A stretch of 64,000 nt of DNA, from assembly GCF_963576545.1 (NCBI RefSeq), contig NC_083651.1:11887886-11951885 (forward strand). The letters are read 5' to 3'. This DNA comes from Limanda limanda. Taxonomy: Eukaryota > Chordata > Actinopteri > Pleuronectiformes > Pleuronectidae. Shown piece by piece: positions 50,196 to 64,000 of the stretch; position 1 is the first letter of the stretch, and each line of letters opens with the position of its first letter. A model generated the notes under the pieces. It saw nothing but the letters and a program-made list of their open reading frames with translations. It was not told the origin of the DNA and did no database searches. Position numbers and translations under genes: made by a program.

Positions 50196-51349
50196 ACAAT
50201 GTTCAATATATGTGAACCCAGAGCATAGACTTCCTCTTTGAATTGATATATCCTTATGAAAGAAGGGTTCTGTCTGTTTGCATCAGTTTTGGTCGTACAC
50301 ACGTCTCTGGCCACAGATGGGATTAGTGCGTGACTGCCCTCCTGTCGAAGTGTCAGGGGTTTAGAGGTAGGACAGAAGTTATCTCAGCGCAGGCATCGTT
50401 GTGGCAAAGGTCCCAGTTACTGTCAGCATCACCAACTGTCCGACCACATAGGTCAGGCTGCACCTGATAGAAGTTTTAAGGCCACACACTGTACAGCGTG
50501 CCGGAGAGGAAACGACAGCTCAGAGGTTACAGCCCATGACATGCTGTGAAAGCTGTTGCTTTCAGTCAGCGAGTTCTACACCTTCACAAAGCAGAGAGAT
50601 GATGAGATGTTGTCATGTGTTTCTGCTGCTGAAATGTTGCTGATGTAAACAAGTGCCAGGATTTGGTAAACACTGACAACATGGGTTATTCTTCCCAGTG
50701 ACTGCATTTGTGAAGTTGCAAGTAAAGACAGTAAAAAGAGTATTTTTTCTTTGAGATTGAAGACGCCCTATTTATTTTATATTTCTTGATGTGTGCTACA
50801 CTATAGTTAAGAGAAAGTTATAAAGCCTTATAAAGCTCCAGAGCATGATACGGAAGATGTGATAAATTGCCGCAATTGATGTCAGCAGGGTCTGAAGTCA
50901 GAAATCTGCAATTGTGGAGTCAGAAAGACTCGAGTTTAACAGACTTTACTACTCCACTCCATATTGCTGCTTGAGGCTGGAGGCTACATTAGCTGCCTGC
51001 CACTTAACATTTCAGCCTTTGAAATAACTGTTGGCAGGTGAGATGCATTATGGGTTGTGTGGCCACCAGGTTTTGGCAAGAAGAATGTTATATTGCCTTT
51101 GGTCCCCTTTTAAAACTTTTCATCATGACTGAGTGGGCTGAACCAGTTAGGAACCATAAATAATAATAGAAGTAGAGCAGTAGAGCACACACCTACACCA
51201 TTCAATCAAGCTGCACCAAATATCACACACTCATAGATATCAGTTCCGTATCTGTGTCTTATATTTTTTCCACCCATTAATTATGCCCTGAAAATGGAGA
51301 AAATGTAAAAAAACACTGCTATCACAAGAAAATGAAAGAGAACATGCTT

Positions 51350-51480
51350 TTATTTCCCCCCTGATCTGGATCCGCAACAAAATATATTGGGTTCTTTCTT
51401 TACCTGTAACACAGTACATTTCACCACCAAGTTTTGTGGTTATCCGTTAAGTTGTTTTTGTGTAAAAACACATTCAGGGA
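51350..51480 (-). repeat. Dispersed fish repeat, copy 3 of 4, inverted
   Basis: On the minus strand it reads ACACAAAAACAACTTAACGG, ATAACCACAAAACTTGGTGG and, further on, GTTGCGGATCCAGATCAG: the same family as the copy at 52.24 kb, in opposite orientation. Confidence 0.6.
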
Positions 51481-52239
51481 TTTCATTTGCTTTTAATAAA
51501 TGTCATTCAGAATGAGCCTCATAATGCCCAAATGTGCAAAATGTGTTCAGGTAATGTAGACTGCTTGTTCGTATCAGTAACACCCCCACTCCCGATTCCC
51601 TGATCCTCCTTCATTGCCACAGAAACATTAACTGAAATGAAATTTCGAGGTCATCTGACATTTAGCTTCTCTTCACAATAAAATAAAGAGGATGGTACAG
51701 TTGTTGTGATCAAAACTGACCTTTGCTCTTCAGGGATTGACCATTTTAATGTCAAATGCGACGTGTCTTCTTACTTTTTATTTCCAGCAGATGGGACAGG
51801 ATATCAGCTCCCACGTGTATGTGAGACCTTGGAGTGGATGGACACAGCTTGTTTGTGCTGCGGACAGCAGAGACTGCTGTGTGGGCTGAATGACATGTCA
51901 CCTCTTCCCCTCTCTGATCACGGTACGTGGAGAGTCAAAGCGTTAAAGGGCTGAGTTCCGTGCACACAGGCAGGAGCTTAGCGACACGTACATATTTTTG
52001 CTTCAGCGCATTCATCACTGAGGGGACACAGAGGCACAAAACAAGGTGAGAAGGGACTTCTGGATAACGCACCTGTCAACTGGGACATTGCTGCCCGTGT
52101 GACACTGTGTGACCCAGCAGAGGAAGTGCCAGGACAGTTGGAAAATGAACAAACACCTTGTTGGCTAAATGAGATGAGTCTTCTATGAGACATGTTGCTC
52201 GTGAATCGGTTAATGCCACTGAGAAGGTGGATGTGGTGT

Positions 52240-52510
52240 TATTACCTCGGCCAAGGAGGTAATGTTTGCACCCCTGTCTGTTTTTTTTTGTTGGTTGGTT
52301 TTCTGTATATCAAAAGCAAGATTACACAAAAACTACGGGACATATTTCCACGAACCTTGGTGGAAGGATTGGGCTAGGAAAGAACCAATCAAACTTTTGT
52401 TGGATCAGGGCAAGTGTTTTCAATCACTTTCTTTAACATTGAGATGCATTACTGATTTCACAGGGGATATTTCATGGACCTTGATGAAAGGCGCGTTAAG
52501 GTCCAGTCAA
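52240..52510 (+). repeat. Dispersed fish repeat, copy 4 of 4, best preserved
   Basis: Contains acctcggccaaggaggtaat, CACCCCTGTCTGTTT, ATTACACAAAAACTACGGGA, CATATTTCCACGAACCTTGG, TGGAAGGATTGGG and CATGGACCTTGATGAAA. A very common fish element; class not certain to me. Confidence 0.7.
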
Positions 52511-52590
52511 ATCAACTCTAGTTTTAGTCTGACCTTAAGTTCTTAAAAAAATAATAAAATAATAATAATATAAAAAAACTGAGAAAACTA

Positions 52591-52670
52591 GATAGATAGA
52601 TGGATAAAGGACAGACATCCAAGTACGACCATACTTTATTGATCCCAAATAGGTATATTCCTGAAGGGGG
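52591..52670 (+). repeat. Retroposon tail of the ACTTTATTGATCCC type
   Basis: GATAGATAGATGGATA followed by TACTTTATTGATCCCAAAT and TATATTCCTGAAGGGGG. This recalls the end of a widespread fish retroposon (normally ...TTTATTGATCCC, then a G/A-rich stretch). Confidence 0.5.
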
Positions 52671-55600
52671 TCTTCAGCGATGCTTTAAATATTTTAAGGG
52701 GGACTGTTGGACCCTGGCAGGCGTATGCGCTCTACTGCCATTCTAGTTTCCCTATCACATTTCCTAAGGCAATTTGAGACACCCACAAAAACCTTAGTGA
52801 CGAATACAAAAGATTGCGACAGTTTATTGCTTCATCAAGACCCCCTGCTACGATAACCAGCCTCCCACACACCATCAAAACAAAGAGCCATCTTGTAATA
52901 TTGTTATTAATATTAATATATTATAAATGTGTCAGAAGCAAACCATGCCATGGCATTTATTCACTCTTGGAATCATTTAGTTTTTTCTAAAGCTTCACAT
53001 GAATTAATTTAAACCTCAATTCATTATTCATTTGAGAAGTAGAAGGCTTTTGTGTGGATATTAAACTGTATTGAGGAAACCTGATTCACAATCCAATAAT
53101 CCAATCACCTCCACTGTCAAATCAAAAACAGTCTCAGAGAGAAAGTGAAACAAGCTGATATATATTGTAGTGCACTCTAGTGATAGTTGAAGCCCTTCTG
53201 AAGCAACAAATCTACCGAGCAGTCTGTGAGAGCTCGGGCTCTTAGCAGCCATCAATAGCAATTGCTGAGGAACTCAGTGTGAAAATTATTGAATTAAACT
53301 CGAAAAGACCAAATGCCTCAAACGTCTGCCTCCATCGATTGTTAGTCAACAACAGAGAGTTGACATTTGCACAAATTGGGTTCAATCCATTGTTGCAGAC
53401 CCATGGATTTATATTTATGTTTATTAAACAGCATTAATAAAAGATTGGGTGATCACTACAAATTATTTTGATTTTACATTTAATCTTCTATAGGATCTTC
53501 GTCCATAAAAAGGAACTTCTAAATTTCAAGATTGTTTTCCAAAATTCTGTTTGCAAGGGAAAGAAAGAAGAGTCTGTGAACCAAAATAGAAAGTTTAAGA
53601 TATTCTTTAATTACAATTCTGATGTACTTTTTACATTACATTTTTTGCTTTAGGCCTATTTCATTGCCTACTTTTACTATAACTCTGAGGGTTTTTCTCT
53701 ATAATGTTATCTTTATACCATCAACACGTTTGTTCAACAGGTGGTTCAACATTATGGTTGGTAGTCACCTACAAAACCAGCTTTACTTATCACATTTTTG
53801 ACATTAAGATATCTAGGAATTAATTCCAGAAAAGAGACAATCGGAACGAAATATCTGTTGCATCAAAAAGTGAATTTCTGATGCAGAAGTCAATTATCAT
53901 ATAATGACCCTCAGATTTATGTTGTGGCGATTTGTAGTGGGCTCAAACTATAGGTAAACCGTCAAGCTGAAGCTCCAGCTTAACCAGCAACAATAGTAAA
54001 ATGTTACATACATATTGATGCATTGACAGTTTAATAACGTAATGGATAATAATATGTCATACCGAAAAAGGACTTAAACCTTTTTAGACTTAAAATCGAA
54101 TTTACTAATAATACGTCGGTTACACAAGAAGCACGGGTGCTCAAAGTGGAACTGGCCGCTAGTTAAAAAAAGACAGTACTTATACAAGGAGGCGTTTTAT
54201 AAAATATAATATGAAAAAAAGACATGAGATCATCATCTGGGTCTATCTGCTGTAGCAGCTGGACGAAAACATCACACAATAAGGGCATATTTATATGCCT
54301 GTTTGTCAAGGTCATAGCAGTGAGACACCACCAAATAAAGGTTCCATCCTGTCAGGTAGACTATATCACAGTAGTGAGACACCTGGTCAGTGGAATTTTC
54401 CTCCACACGTCTTTACATTTATTTGAGACTTTACCTGTAACATTATTTGTACATTGCTGCATTGAACTTTGACTTGAATAAAGAATGTGAGAATGTCCTC
54501 CACCACTGGAACTGGGCAAACTCCATCTTCTCAGTAAGATGTCATCAAAAGCTCCCACACAGCTATTGAATTGCCCTTTAGTTGAGATTTCTAAACTTCT
54601 GTTTACTCTTGTGTACTATTGATCACATTTGACTGTAAGACCTTGAGGCACTGCACAAACAAAGAAGCTTCCAGTATTCACACATAAAAATGCAGTTATG
54701 AAACATTGAACGTGTTAATTTGATAACTTTGTGGAGTCAATAGGAACATAGCCAGAGGATATTCTATCCCAGAAAACCCATCTACATCATGTTGTGCAGT
54801 AGCTCTGCGAGATACAGTGGAGTAATAGAATCCTATATAGAACATGTGGTTTTGTTGTAACCCAGTCTTCTTCGTCCTTTCATTTGGTTCCTTGTCTGAG
54901 TGTCTGAGCCCTTTTCCACAGAACAGACAAACATGATAAACCTGCCCACCACGATGCTTTTAGTCCGGAAACTACACATCGCAAGGCAGGGTTATGCATG
55001 ATGATTGGGGCTGAAAGAGTTTTAAAAACACACATTGATCGATTGAAACATCATGTGTGGAGGCTCCGACACTGAAGGGAAGCACCAACATGTGAATTCG
55101 CTTGTTAAGACAGATGTTGGAACTGATTCGATTAGATGCGACACAAAGCTTGTCTTTTGCTGATGTTTGCTAACGTTAGCTAGCTAGGGTTAGCAGGGCA
55201 GCACAGAACCCATGACTATCCAAAGACTGAAAGGACATTGATTAAATGAGTTGAACAATTTGTGCTCCTGCTTGTCTGAAAAAAACGTGGATGTATTGAT
55301 GCCTCACTGGTTCTGCCATTGTTGTTTGCTTGTGACCTGACGGTGTTGACCCGGATATGAATTTTACGCCATACACACTATGTCACAATGAAGCCGATTA
55401 GAAACAACAGGGCCATTTTACGACTCTGCACGGCAGCTAGCTGGATTGCTTTTGATTGGTTCTGCTGCACCCAGGTAGCTTTCTTCAGTTGTGTTAACTC
55501 TTGTTGAAGGGGCCACGTTCATTGTGCTTCAAGAAAATGAATTCACCTCACAGTCAATCCTAAAGACAGACAATGACCTTAAACATTCAGTAACACCAGG

Positions 55601-58540
55601 TTATGAGAGAAAAGCTGTCAAATATTTCTCCTGTGCCTAAAATATCGCTGCTGTATGTACACCTAATAAATCTATGAAAATCTGAAAAAACTGGAAAAAG
55701 AAAACCAAACGTGAAAAATAATAGTAAATCTCAAATGTGATAATGTGCTGAAATTCTAAATTCATTCTTGGTTAATTCATTTGTAAATAACCTCATAACA
55801 AATTAAATGTTTATGTAGTCATGTTTAACTTTAGTTTATTATAAGACAGGGTTCAAACTAAGCTAATGAAGCTAATTGTCCTTTTATAATGTAACACGTG
55901 AATCCATTTAGTCCTCATAATCAATTTCTCAAGTGGACACGACTTCCATCAAAGTATAATCACCAGTAATTAAGGTGAAGCAAACATGCCAATGCTCTCA
56001 GGGCTGCTTCCTTTACCCCAACCCCCAATACAGCTCCTGCATTATATACTTTATGTAAATAAGCCATCACTCGTGAATGCATGAGCTCAGTGAGGTATCA
56101 CACATGGGGATGACAAGATGAGATATGAAAGAATGAGGAGAATGCAGGAGAGGTGCAGAGAGAGAGGGATGCAGATCGAGTTTGACTAGCAGCAAAGCGG
56201 TGAAAGGGTAAAGTCAGGATTTCCCGCAGGTCATGAATAAAAGACGAAAAGAATAATTTGGACGTTTCACTGTGGATATCGAAGCGATTAGTATCATTGA
56301 ATCACATCTTTTTTCCACGCTCTACTTCTCTTTCTCGTTTTGTTATTTCTCCCTCTTTCTTTACAGTGCACTGTTATCTTTCTGTCCCTGAGAGCAACAC
56401 TAGTTTTGAATGAGACCACAGACGCACACTTAACATTAATATGGTTGTCTTGTAGGTGCAGTCACCACAGGGAATTAGCATGATGCAAATTAGGTCGGAT
56501 CACATCCTTAGAGAAGCTATTAGCCCCTCACTACCACCCTCTGTAACTTTGCATGTGGGTGTGTGTGTGTGATGCTGCAGAGTGTGATGTTATCAAGGAA
56601 ATCTCTGCTCCTCCAGTACATCATGTTCTCCACATCAGAAAAGGGAAAGATTGATTCTCATATGCACACACACATATACACAACTTCCTCAACACGAATA
56701 ACACTATTGGACCCTGCTGTGTTGTTGCCCAGAATTCATGAAGGATAAAGAAGACCAGTGTGTTGCTGTGGGCTACGCTTTGTTCAACAATGCAGTGTGA
56801 AGGACTGTTGGTGAAAGAGGGGGAATCCTTTACATGTACAGCGGCAATTCATTTTCTGATCTAGGTGGAGATTGTAGCCTGTGAGAGACCAGGTCATGGT
56901 TTTCTGACAAGATCTTCCTGAGAGGTAGATTTGTCTTGTCGCCATTTGCTGCAGGTCCTTGGCTGATCACCATTTAACAAGCAGCTCTTGAGCAGCTGTT
57001 TCCACCGATAACAAACTGATGTATTTGTCTATAATTTTAGGCAGATGAGAGAACCTGGTACCATGCGCACACATACAGACTAATAACGACTATATGCTGA
57101 TTCCGAGAGGCGGTTATCTAGTCCCCTCTTTACCCATGTACATTTTCCGTGCATGTTATCTGAAACCCTTTACATTCAAATGTTGAGTGTCATGCAGGAT
57201 TTTTCCTGTGTCAACTTAAAAAAAGTTAATCTCTGGAAATGTCCCACAAGCTCTTGCTGTCGGGAGGAGAATTTTACAAGTAGCTGCACAATAGATTTTA
57301 TTATGCTGTTGTTCCGCTGTCGGCGGTGATAAGAATAGGAGAAGCACACTGCCAGCAGAATCTCACCAGAAATGGTGCCACATCTACATAGTGTAGTCAA
57401 AATAATTGAGATTGCAGCTTCAAGCCTCCCTGGGCGACTGCAGCTCTGCTGTGCGTTTATAACAGTAGCGTCCTGCTAGAGTTGGGAAATTACTTTTTGC
57501 GACCTCAGATGACATTTAAAAATCTCCTTTTCCTCAAAGACAGGAGCTCCATCAACACTCAGTGTATTGTGGGATCAAGCTCATGATCCCCGATTGACCC
57601 CTCACTGATTTTAAATGTTGAGATTGATTTGTTTTTTTATTGCAAAGGGACAAATGGCAATTTTATGAATCATTGATTTCACACAAGCAGAGAACAAACA
57701 AACACACATCTGCCTCTGTCCAGAACTTTTAAATATATAATTGGGTTCTAGTCCGGCAAAACAAACAAAAGAAAACCCAATATAAATACACGTAAATGGA
57801 TCATGTCATTGTGGGTATCTAATGCCGATGGAAACCAAAAAATCTTAGTTTTTTGCCAAATTTTAAATTGTATTTATGTTGTATGTTAGTAAGTTATGTA
57901 ACATCACTGTCATAATCATTGGTGAAGGCATTCTTCCATAAAGGCTTTCGTAAGTCAGATGAGGTAAAGTGCAACAATGTCCACATACCCAGCGTGGTGC
58001 GTGATCATGGTGTACGAGACTCGGGTTTATATTCAGTTTTGTTTTTTGACTTACTTATTATTTTCAGGCGTTTTTCTTTATCCTCATTTTATATCAGGCG
58101 GAAAGGTTTCCTGGCTGAATGCCAGAACAAATTATAAAATAACTCTCAGGAAGCTGAAGTTGTCTGCAGTTATCTCATGTTGGGCTTGGGTTGCACATTT
58201 GAACAGACGTGGGAGCCAAAGTCATGACGTTGCATCCAGGCTAACCTCTGTTCCTCTTCAGCAGCTTCTGTAACTCGATAAATCTGTAATTTTGTAGATC
58301 GGTGTGAAAAAAGGAAGCTTTCGAAATTTTTGGACAAATCAGTTCTTCAGCTCTTACTATTAGAACCTGAAACCTAGAGGATTTAACAAAAGGAAAAAAA
58401 CTACAGATCCCATTAAATGTTCTTGTTAATAGTAATTTCATTTCATATGAATAAAATTCACCAATGTCAATTAATTGTCAAATGTTCATGTTAAGTTACG
58501 TCCACACGGTTCCGTCTGTCCTTGTCTAATTAAAGACGTG

Positions 58541-58610
58541 ATTTCATTTCAATTCGATTTGATTTGCATAGCACCAATATTATCTCAAGGCACTTTACAT
58601 AGAAGGTTGA
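58541..58610 (+). repeat. Short dispersed fish repeat (TATCTCAAGGCACTTTACA type)
   Basis: atttcaattcgatttgattt, GCATAGCACCAATATTATC and TCTCAAGGCACTTTACATAG follow the order of a very frequent teleost repeat. Worn copy. Confidence 0.6.
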
Positions 58611-59402
58611 GAATGAATGAGCAAACCACGGTCACTCAACTTGCTCATGGACTCAAGTCTTATGTTCAGGAGTGACCTATAATCTTTTTTAGTTGTTAAA
58701 GTTAATACAGATATCAGTGGGATTTTGAATTGAGTTTTCACTTTAGTCCTCATTCAACCAGAGACGGAGGCTCTAATTGAAGCCCCCTTTGACTTCTGTG
58801 ATGCACGTATCCAGTGTTTTTTAGGCTTGACTTTTACGTGATACTAAAGATATGGATATTTCAGGCTTAATTGCTTTAGTGTTAACCACTATTTTTAATG
58901 TCTCTTGAAAGTCAGAATTTAAGATTTAAGTGAAGTTCAGTATCTACCTATAACCGAAACCTCATGTAAGCCAATGACTACTCTCTTTCACAAAGTATGA
59001 GTCATTTTGGGGAGTATTGAGTGCTTTTTATAATCTTTTGTAAACAGGTGTCACTGTGTGCAATGCCCAAGATCAAATTTTTGATCAATTCTAATTTGAA
59101 ACTACCTCCTTCCTCCTGTGCTGTAATAGAAGGTCCCTTTGGATGATAATAGATACTGTAGTGCTGCACTGGCAAACTGTTACTAATCATGTCAGATTAG
59201 TTTCTTGGCTTGAAGAAGGAATAAATGGAAAGACGGTGGCTTGGCAAAGACTGTCGAGAAAATGATTTTAGGGAAATCTGTTGGTGTTTATTTCCCCTTG
59301 GCCGTTGGTAGTGTGGCAGATTATTCACAGTGTAACCAGTAGATGGAGCTGAGATCCTCTCAGTGCTTCAGGGGCACTGGAGCTCTGCAGAGTGTGTACA
59401 TT

Positions 59403-59431
59403 TGTGTGTGTGTGTGTGTGTGCGTGTGTGT
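59403..59431 (+). repeat. (TG)n microsatellite
   Basis: A 29-base TG run with one GC interruption. Confidence 0.9.
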
Positions 59432-62400
59432 CTGCTGCATGTGTGCGATTATGAACACTGATGTTTTTTAAAAGGATTTTTAAAGCGGGGAGAGGGAAGT
59501 TTTAATAGCAGTATCTGCATGTTGCCCTGACAGTTGTTTGTGTCGACATCTCAGTTTCACTCCCATGAGGTTAGGCTTGTCAGTCACATGGGTGTCGAAG
59601 TTTTCTTCTTTGAGTGGTTTACTTTTGTTGGAGGTCAGAGTAGGACAGGACCTAATTCTCAGAGGCAAACTTCTTAAAGGAGCATCTCTTCAGGCCCCTG
59701 CGGTGAACTGGCACTTCAGACGCTGGGTTCAGGGGCTGATTTAGGGGGTTAGTTCTGCACAGTGGGACCGGAGTTTGCTTTTGAGGCAGGGTAAACATGC
59801 CTCTCCTCTCATTCTACATTTTGTCTTCATCTCTCATGCTTGCCCCAATGTCTCCTCTCTCCTCTCTGTGTCCCTCTTAAGTTTGCCTATCAGCCCTCTG
59901 GCCCTGAGGAGCATCTGTGCCCCTCATCATTCCCCATATGCCCCGTGCCTTTAAGCCTGGCCCCCAACTCTGGAGCCGATCACTTATTCATCAGCAGCAT
60001 GAATAAAAAATCGTCTATTTTCCATCGCACCAACAACCTGATGGTTTATTTCACTCCTGACCTGCTTCTGGTTCTGCTTGTGCATCACGCAAACACATAA
60101 GCCGATGCACGGGAAGTGGGAACCTCTACATGTCAATATACAGATAGAGGAAGGTGTTAACATCTAGCAGCACAATGACCTGGGAAACCCAACCTGGAAA
60201 GAAAATGGACATGGTCTGTTGCACAGTCTGGTTGCTGTTGTATAACACCTACAATTCAACTAGGGGAGTCTGACTAAAGATTAAAATTCAATAATTTGAA
60301 GTAAAAAGCCTAATTGCCTTGACAGTGACTCGGAGGTTCAGTAGCTGAAGGGTGATGCAGAGAAGTGGAAGAGATGAGTAGAAGGGTTATGATGATGAGC
60401 CACTTGCCGTGTCCTGCATAGGGTTAACGTTTAGCTAAATTCACAATCAGCTGTCCAGAGTGTGCTTATAAACCTCTTCACAAATCCAGCTCTTCGTTAC
60501 ATCCATCCAAATCTTCAACCCTAATGATGCTTCATTCTTTTTTACCACAGCAGTTGTACAGACTCCATCGGTAATATAAAGCCCACTTTCCACTGGTCTA
60601 AAAACCAGATAACACCTTTCAACGTCTGGCTTTTGTCTGCAGTGGGAATGGATTCAAATGGCAGTCAGCCCCGGGTCAAATTACTCTGCAGTGGACACAG
60701 GTTTTTATCGGCTCCGGCTCCTATCGGCAGTGATGGGAATGATACAGTCAGCTGAATGCTCTACGGCAAAGCAGTGAGGTCGGCAAGCTTCTCAGTTTTT
60801 GGTGCGATTGAGATAACGAACATGATGCATCGGAGGAAAAAACAGAAAGGCAAACTCCTCTACTGGCAATGGGAAAGGTAGCTTTTTCAAGGCAGACTTA
60901 ACCACATTTAAAAATAGCTGCATATGCATGCTAATTTTGTTGTAAAACATGTACGGGTTTGAAATTGGGAAATGTGCCTTTAAGACATACTGTGTCACCT
61001 TGTTACGAGAGGCACAACATCGTCCGCCAGCATTTTCTAGGATGTAGAGGAGCTCCTATTGTTCTGCTGCCATCAACTCCAGAGTAACTTGTCTATTTTA
61101 TTCATATTAGATATGATAGAAGCATCCAACCGGCATGGTTGAAAAGTGTTAAGGTCAATGAAATAATACGTTTTCTCCTTACTTTCTAATCTGTTTCAAC
61201 CAGGAAACATGGATCCTAATTGTCCGGTGGGTCATGGTCCATCTAAACCCGTCAATGTTAATTCTTGTTGCAAATAGCTCCTCACATATTGTGTTTTATT
61301 GTGCACACAACAGGCATAGATTTATTTAATAACGCTTTAACACCCTATTTTCCATTACTCTTTCTTCCAAGAAAGTATGCTGTTGCTTTCAGTACAACTT
61401 CAGAAAGAAGAAACGATTGGTTAAATGCTTACATAACGGTTGGTTGAATTATTTGAGAAAGATAATAAATAAGAAAATAGGTAACTGCAGTAAAATAAGG
61501 AAAGAGAAATGAGAAGGCCAATAAATGGACTGGATGAAAGCTATGGTAGAATTCTTGGGTTTGTCAAAGAACCGCTGCTGGAGGTGGTTGAATATACATT
61601 TTTTAGTTATTGAACAAGAGCTCACAAGCGGCACCTGAAGGAGCCTTACATGTCCGTCCCTATTTGACTTATCATGAAACAAGTCAGGAATAAAGTAAGT
61701 ATTTTTGATACACTTACACCAACCTCTCTAAAGTTCATTAATTAAAACGTGGTATTATATTTGAGCTGAAGTGTAAGAACAACACTTTGTTCCATTGCTG
61801 GATTTGTGCCAGATTATTTCTTGGCCGTTTGTACAGTAAAGTTACTGTGCCTCGCCAAGAAATACTCCCAACTACAACTCTCTGCTCACATTTCAGAACA
61901 GGCCTGTTTGCATGAGAAAACAGAACTTAGTCCAAGAGCACAGCGCAGGTTACAGGGTGATACACGAGAAACAAAGCTGCTATCATCCAAGTGGCACGTG
62001 CAGAGTTTGACTTTTATGAAACATCAAAGTTGAGGCTAACAGACACAGGAGGAACTAGAATTCACTTAGAGAGCGCATACTTCCAGCAAGCCCAACAATC
62101 CCCTTATAAAACCGTTGAGGGAAATTCCTGGATCTATGGATCTATTCCTGATCCATGCAGATCATCACCAAACTTTAACAGGTTCTTCCCTGACTCATAC
62201 CGCATCCTTTCTCCAAATTTCACGGAAGTACAGTTTGTATCTTTTGCGTAATCATACTAACAAATGCCGATGAAAACAAAATCTCCTTGGCAGACATAAA
62301 CCCTTTCATGCATTTCACAGGGTCTGGCATATGTGAATGTTTCAGTGGCTAACCTTCACCTCCTACTCACTTCCGTGAAGCAAATCCACAGTGTGGCGAC

Positions 62401-63169
62401 GTGTGGATGTCAACTTTTGTGAAATTTGACCATCAACATTTGCCTGCATTTGAGCGTGTGTGAAACCATTCCCTACACGGGTAACTGTGAGTTGGAAAAC
62501 TGGGATAATGGTTATTGGCCGACTGCCCTCCTTGGTGTCGCAAAGATTTGCAGACAACTGCATCGTGTTGTCAGCAGGAAGTAATTGTTCATTTGGAACA
62601 ATTTGAGGAAAGTAGGATGCTCGTTAGTCCAATCAGTTGCTCGCTGCAGCAACAGAGAACGGTGTGTGTGTGGGGGGGGGGCGTGTGCTGCGAGAAGAAT
62701 GAAGCACAGAGATGTTGGTACCATCTGAGTACACATGTCTTGATACATGATGTTTGCAAGTGTTTGCTTAGAGGGAGTGTCAGTCTTTCTATATGACGGT
62801 TCAAGGACACAGTTCAAAGCAATAGCAGGCATCAGCAGAGCCCTTTGAAGCCTCTTCTCTCACCTCTCTCAAAGGCTTGATGGGGGAGGATTGGTGGAGG
62901 GTTGGAGTTGGGGGAGTGGGCTCGAGTGTTTTTTCCGCGCACCGCTCAGTGTTTACCTCACTGGGAGTTAACAGCTTTTAGTTCTGAGAGGAATGGCTCC
63001 CTTGATATGAACCATCTCCATACCCTTCTCTCCGCCCCGTCCTCCATACATCACCCTCCTCACCTCAGAAGCCCTGTCCATTGTTTAACCTCTCTAAAAA
63101 ACACCCACCCACCTCCATCCCCCTTCAACACCAACAAAACACTCACACACAAACAGTCACACACCTCCA

Positions 63170-63660
63170 TCACAGTATTTTAAGGGCAGGATAGTGGCGC
63201 CTGGAGCCACATTAGCATGGCAAACTCAGCGTGACAGCAGTTTTGCTACAGCGCTGTTATGATGGAATGAATATGCTCACAGTTTGGGCCGCTCTGGGGG
63301 GAAAGCGGTTCCCTCCAAAGTGTGTTATCATGTAGCCCCGAGTGGAGCTGAGAGGGGGGTGGTGGCGGTGGGAGGGGGTGTGTGTGTGTGCAAGATTGGG
63401 AGGAGAGCGGGGAGGCATGGGGGAAGTGGAAACGGGCCGCAGGGTAGAGACTGGAGGTGAGCTAAATTCTAGTTCAAAGTGGCAGAATGCGACTGTGAGC
63501 CGAGAGTGAGCTGGGGAGGAGCTGCGGTGCAGACGGAGCGCGGGGAGCCGGGTGGATGTGGAAGCGTGCCGGAGTGAATGGGCCTTGGCGGCTTGACAGT
63601 CACTCCACACATGAGTTTGAGGGAAAGAGGAGGTGACAGTGTCGATCTTATTGGAAAAGA
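63170..63660. promoter_or_regulatory. GC-rich block, candidate promoter or noncoding first exon
   Basis: Against AT-rich surroundings this stretch is G-rich with several CpGs (GGAGCGCGGGGAGCCGGGTG). It has splice-donor-like sites (GGAG|GTGAGCT near 63454, GAG|GTGACA near 63632). In mammals COL8A1 lies next to CMSS1/FILIP1L and begins with noncoding exons, so this could be a col8a1 5' end. No coding evidence. Confidence 0.25.
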
Positions 63661-64000
63661 CAGGGAGAACACTGCAATCAGTTCTTCCCTCCTGCGAGGA
63701 GGGAGTGCAAAATCACATGATATAAATGGAGGGTAAACAGAGCTGTGCCTGTGCAGCACACGCAAACCTGCATGTGCCACGTGATGCCTATTATAGGTAT
63801 TGAATATGACTCTGTTAAATCATTACCTTTCTCCTACTCTAAAACACACTTATTTTAATCAAAGACCAGTACAAGGAAGTCGACTACTGACATTCTTTAA
63901 CATAATTTACATGAATTACAGAAAAAAAAATCTGTGCGATTTGGTCGGTACGTTAACAGGATTGAGCCGTTTTCATATAACGAACACAGCAGGAGATTCT

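Larger units (their letters stand above)
45720..64000. other. Intergenic region right of cmss1
   Basis: About 18 kb in which no exon of a known protein was recognised on either strand. Open frames are short or lie over repeats. It holds a Tc1-like transposon tail within a local duplication (46.0-46.5 kb), several dispersed fish repeats (48.1, 49.6-50.2, 51.4, 52.2-52.7, 58.5 kb), microsatellites at 49.7 and 59.4 kb and a GC-rich block near 63.2-63.65 kb. Stretches 53-58 and 60-62.5 kb show nothing I can name. Confidence 0.5.

Noticed and set aside
55165..55200. GCTAACGTTAGCTAGCTAGGG palindromic stretch, also near 45,383
   Set aside because: GCTAAC/GTTAGC strings are frequent in fish genomes. 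Two weak occurrences do not support a specific element.
59840..60100. Pro-rich open frame at 59.84-60.10 kb
   Set aside because: No recognisable domain and no exon borders. It may be a conserved noncoding block but I cannot support that.

Overview
This is vertebrate, almost certainly teleost fish, nuclear DNA. Genes are split into many short exons with GT-AG introns. The spaces are filled with long TG, AT and TCCA microsatellites and with worn copies of repeats typical of ray-finned fish: a Tc1-like transposon tail, an L2-like LINE tail and several short dispersed families. Four protein-coding genes were rebuilt exon by exon, with every splice phase checked. Their combination (dcbld2, tmem30c, cmss1 and filip1l) matches the set found around human chromosome 3q12.

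Layout. About 1-10,745 (+): the 3' two thirds of dcbld2 (LCCL domain, discoidin domain, membrane segment, tyrosine-rich tail); signal peptide and CUB exons lie left of the window. About 11,600-14,443 (-): a complete seven-exon tmem30c (CDC50 family, flippase beta subunit). About 15,018-45,582 (-): a complete ten-exon cmss1 (ribosome biogenesis), whose first intron is 27.2 kb. Inside that intron on the opposite strand lies filip1l (29,316-40,291, +), with three short exons, a 7.2 kb intron and one giant coiled-coil exon. About 45,600-64,000: no coding exon recognised; repeats, microsatellites and a GC-rich block near 63.2-63.65 kb that could be a promoter or noncoding first exon of a gene to the right.

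The four genes do not form a pathway. They are a receptor-like scaffold, a lipid flippase subunit, a nucleolar ribosome-assembly factor and a cytoskeletal coiled-coil protein. What is notable is the architecture: filip1l nested antisense in cmss1 intron 1, CTCF-like motifs in convergent orientation around it, and a perfect CArG box just before a likely internal filip1l promoter. I found no sign of an undescribed enzymatic or defence system. The best leads are regulatory and structural.
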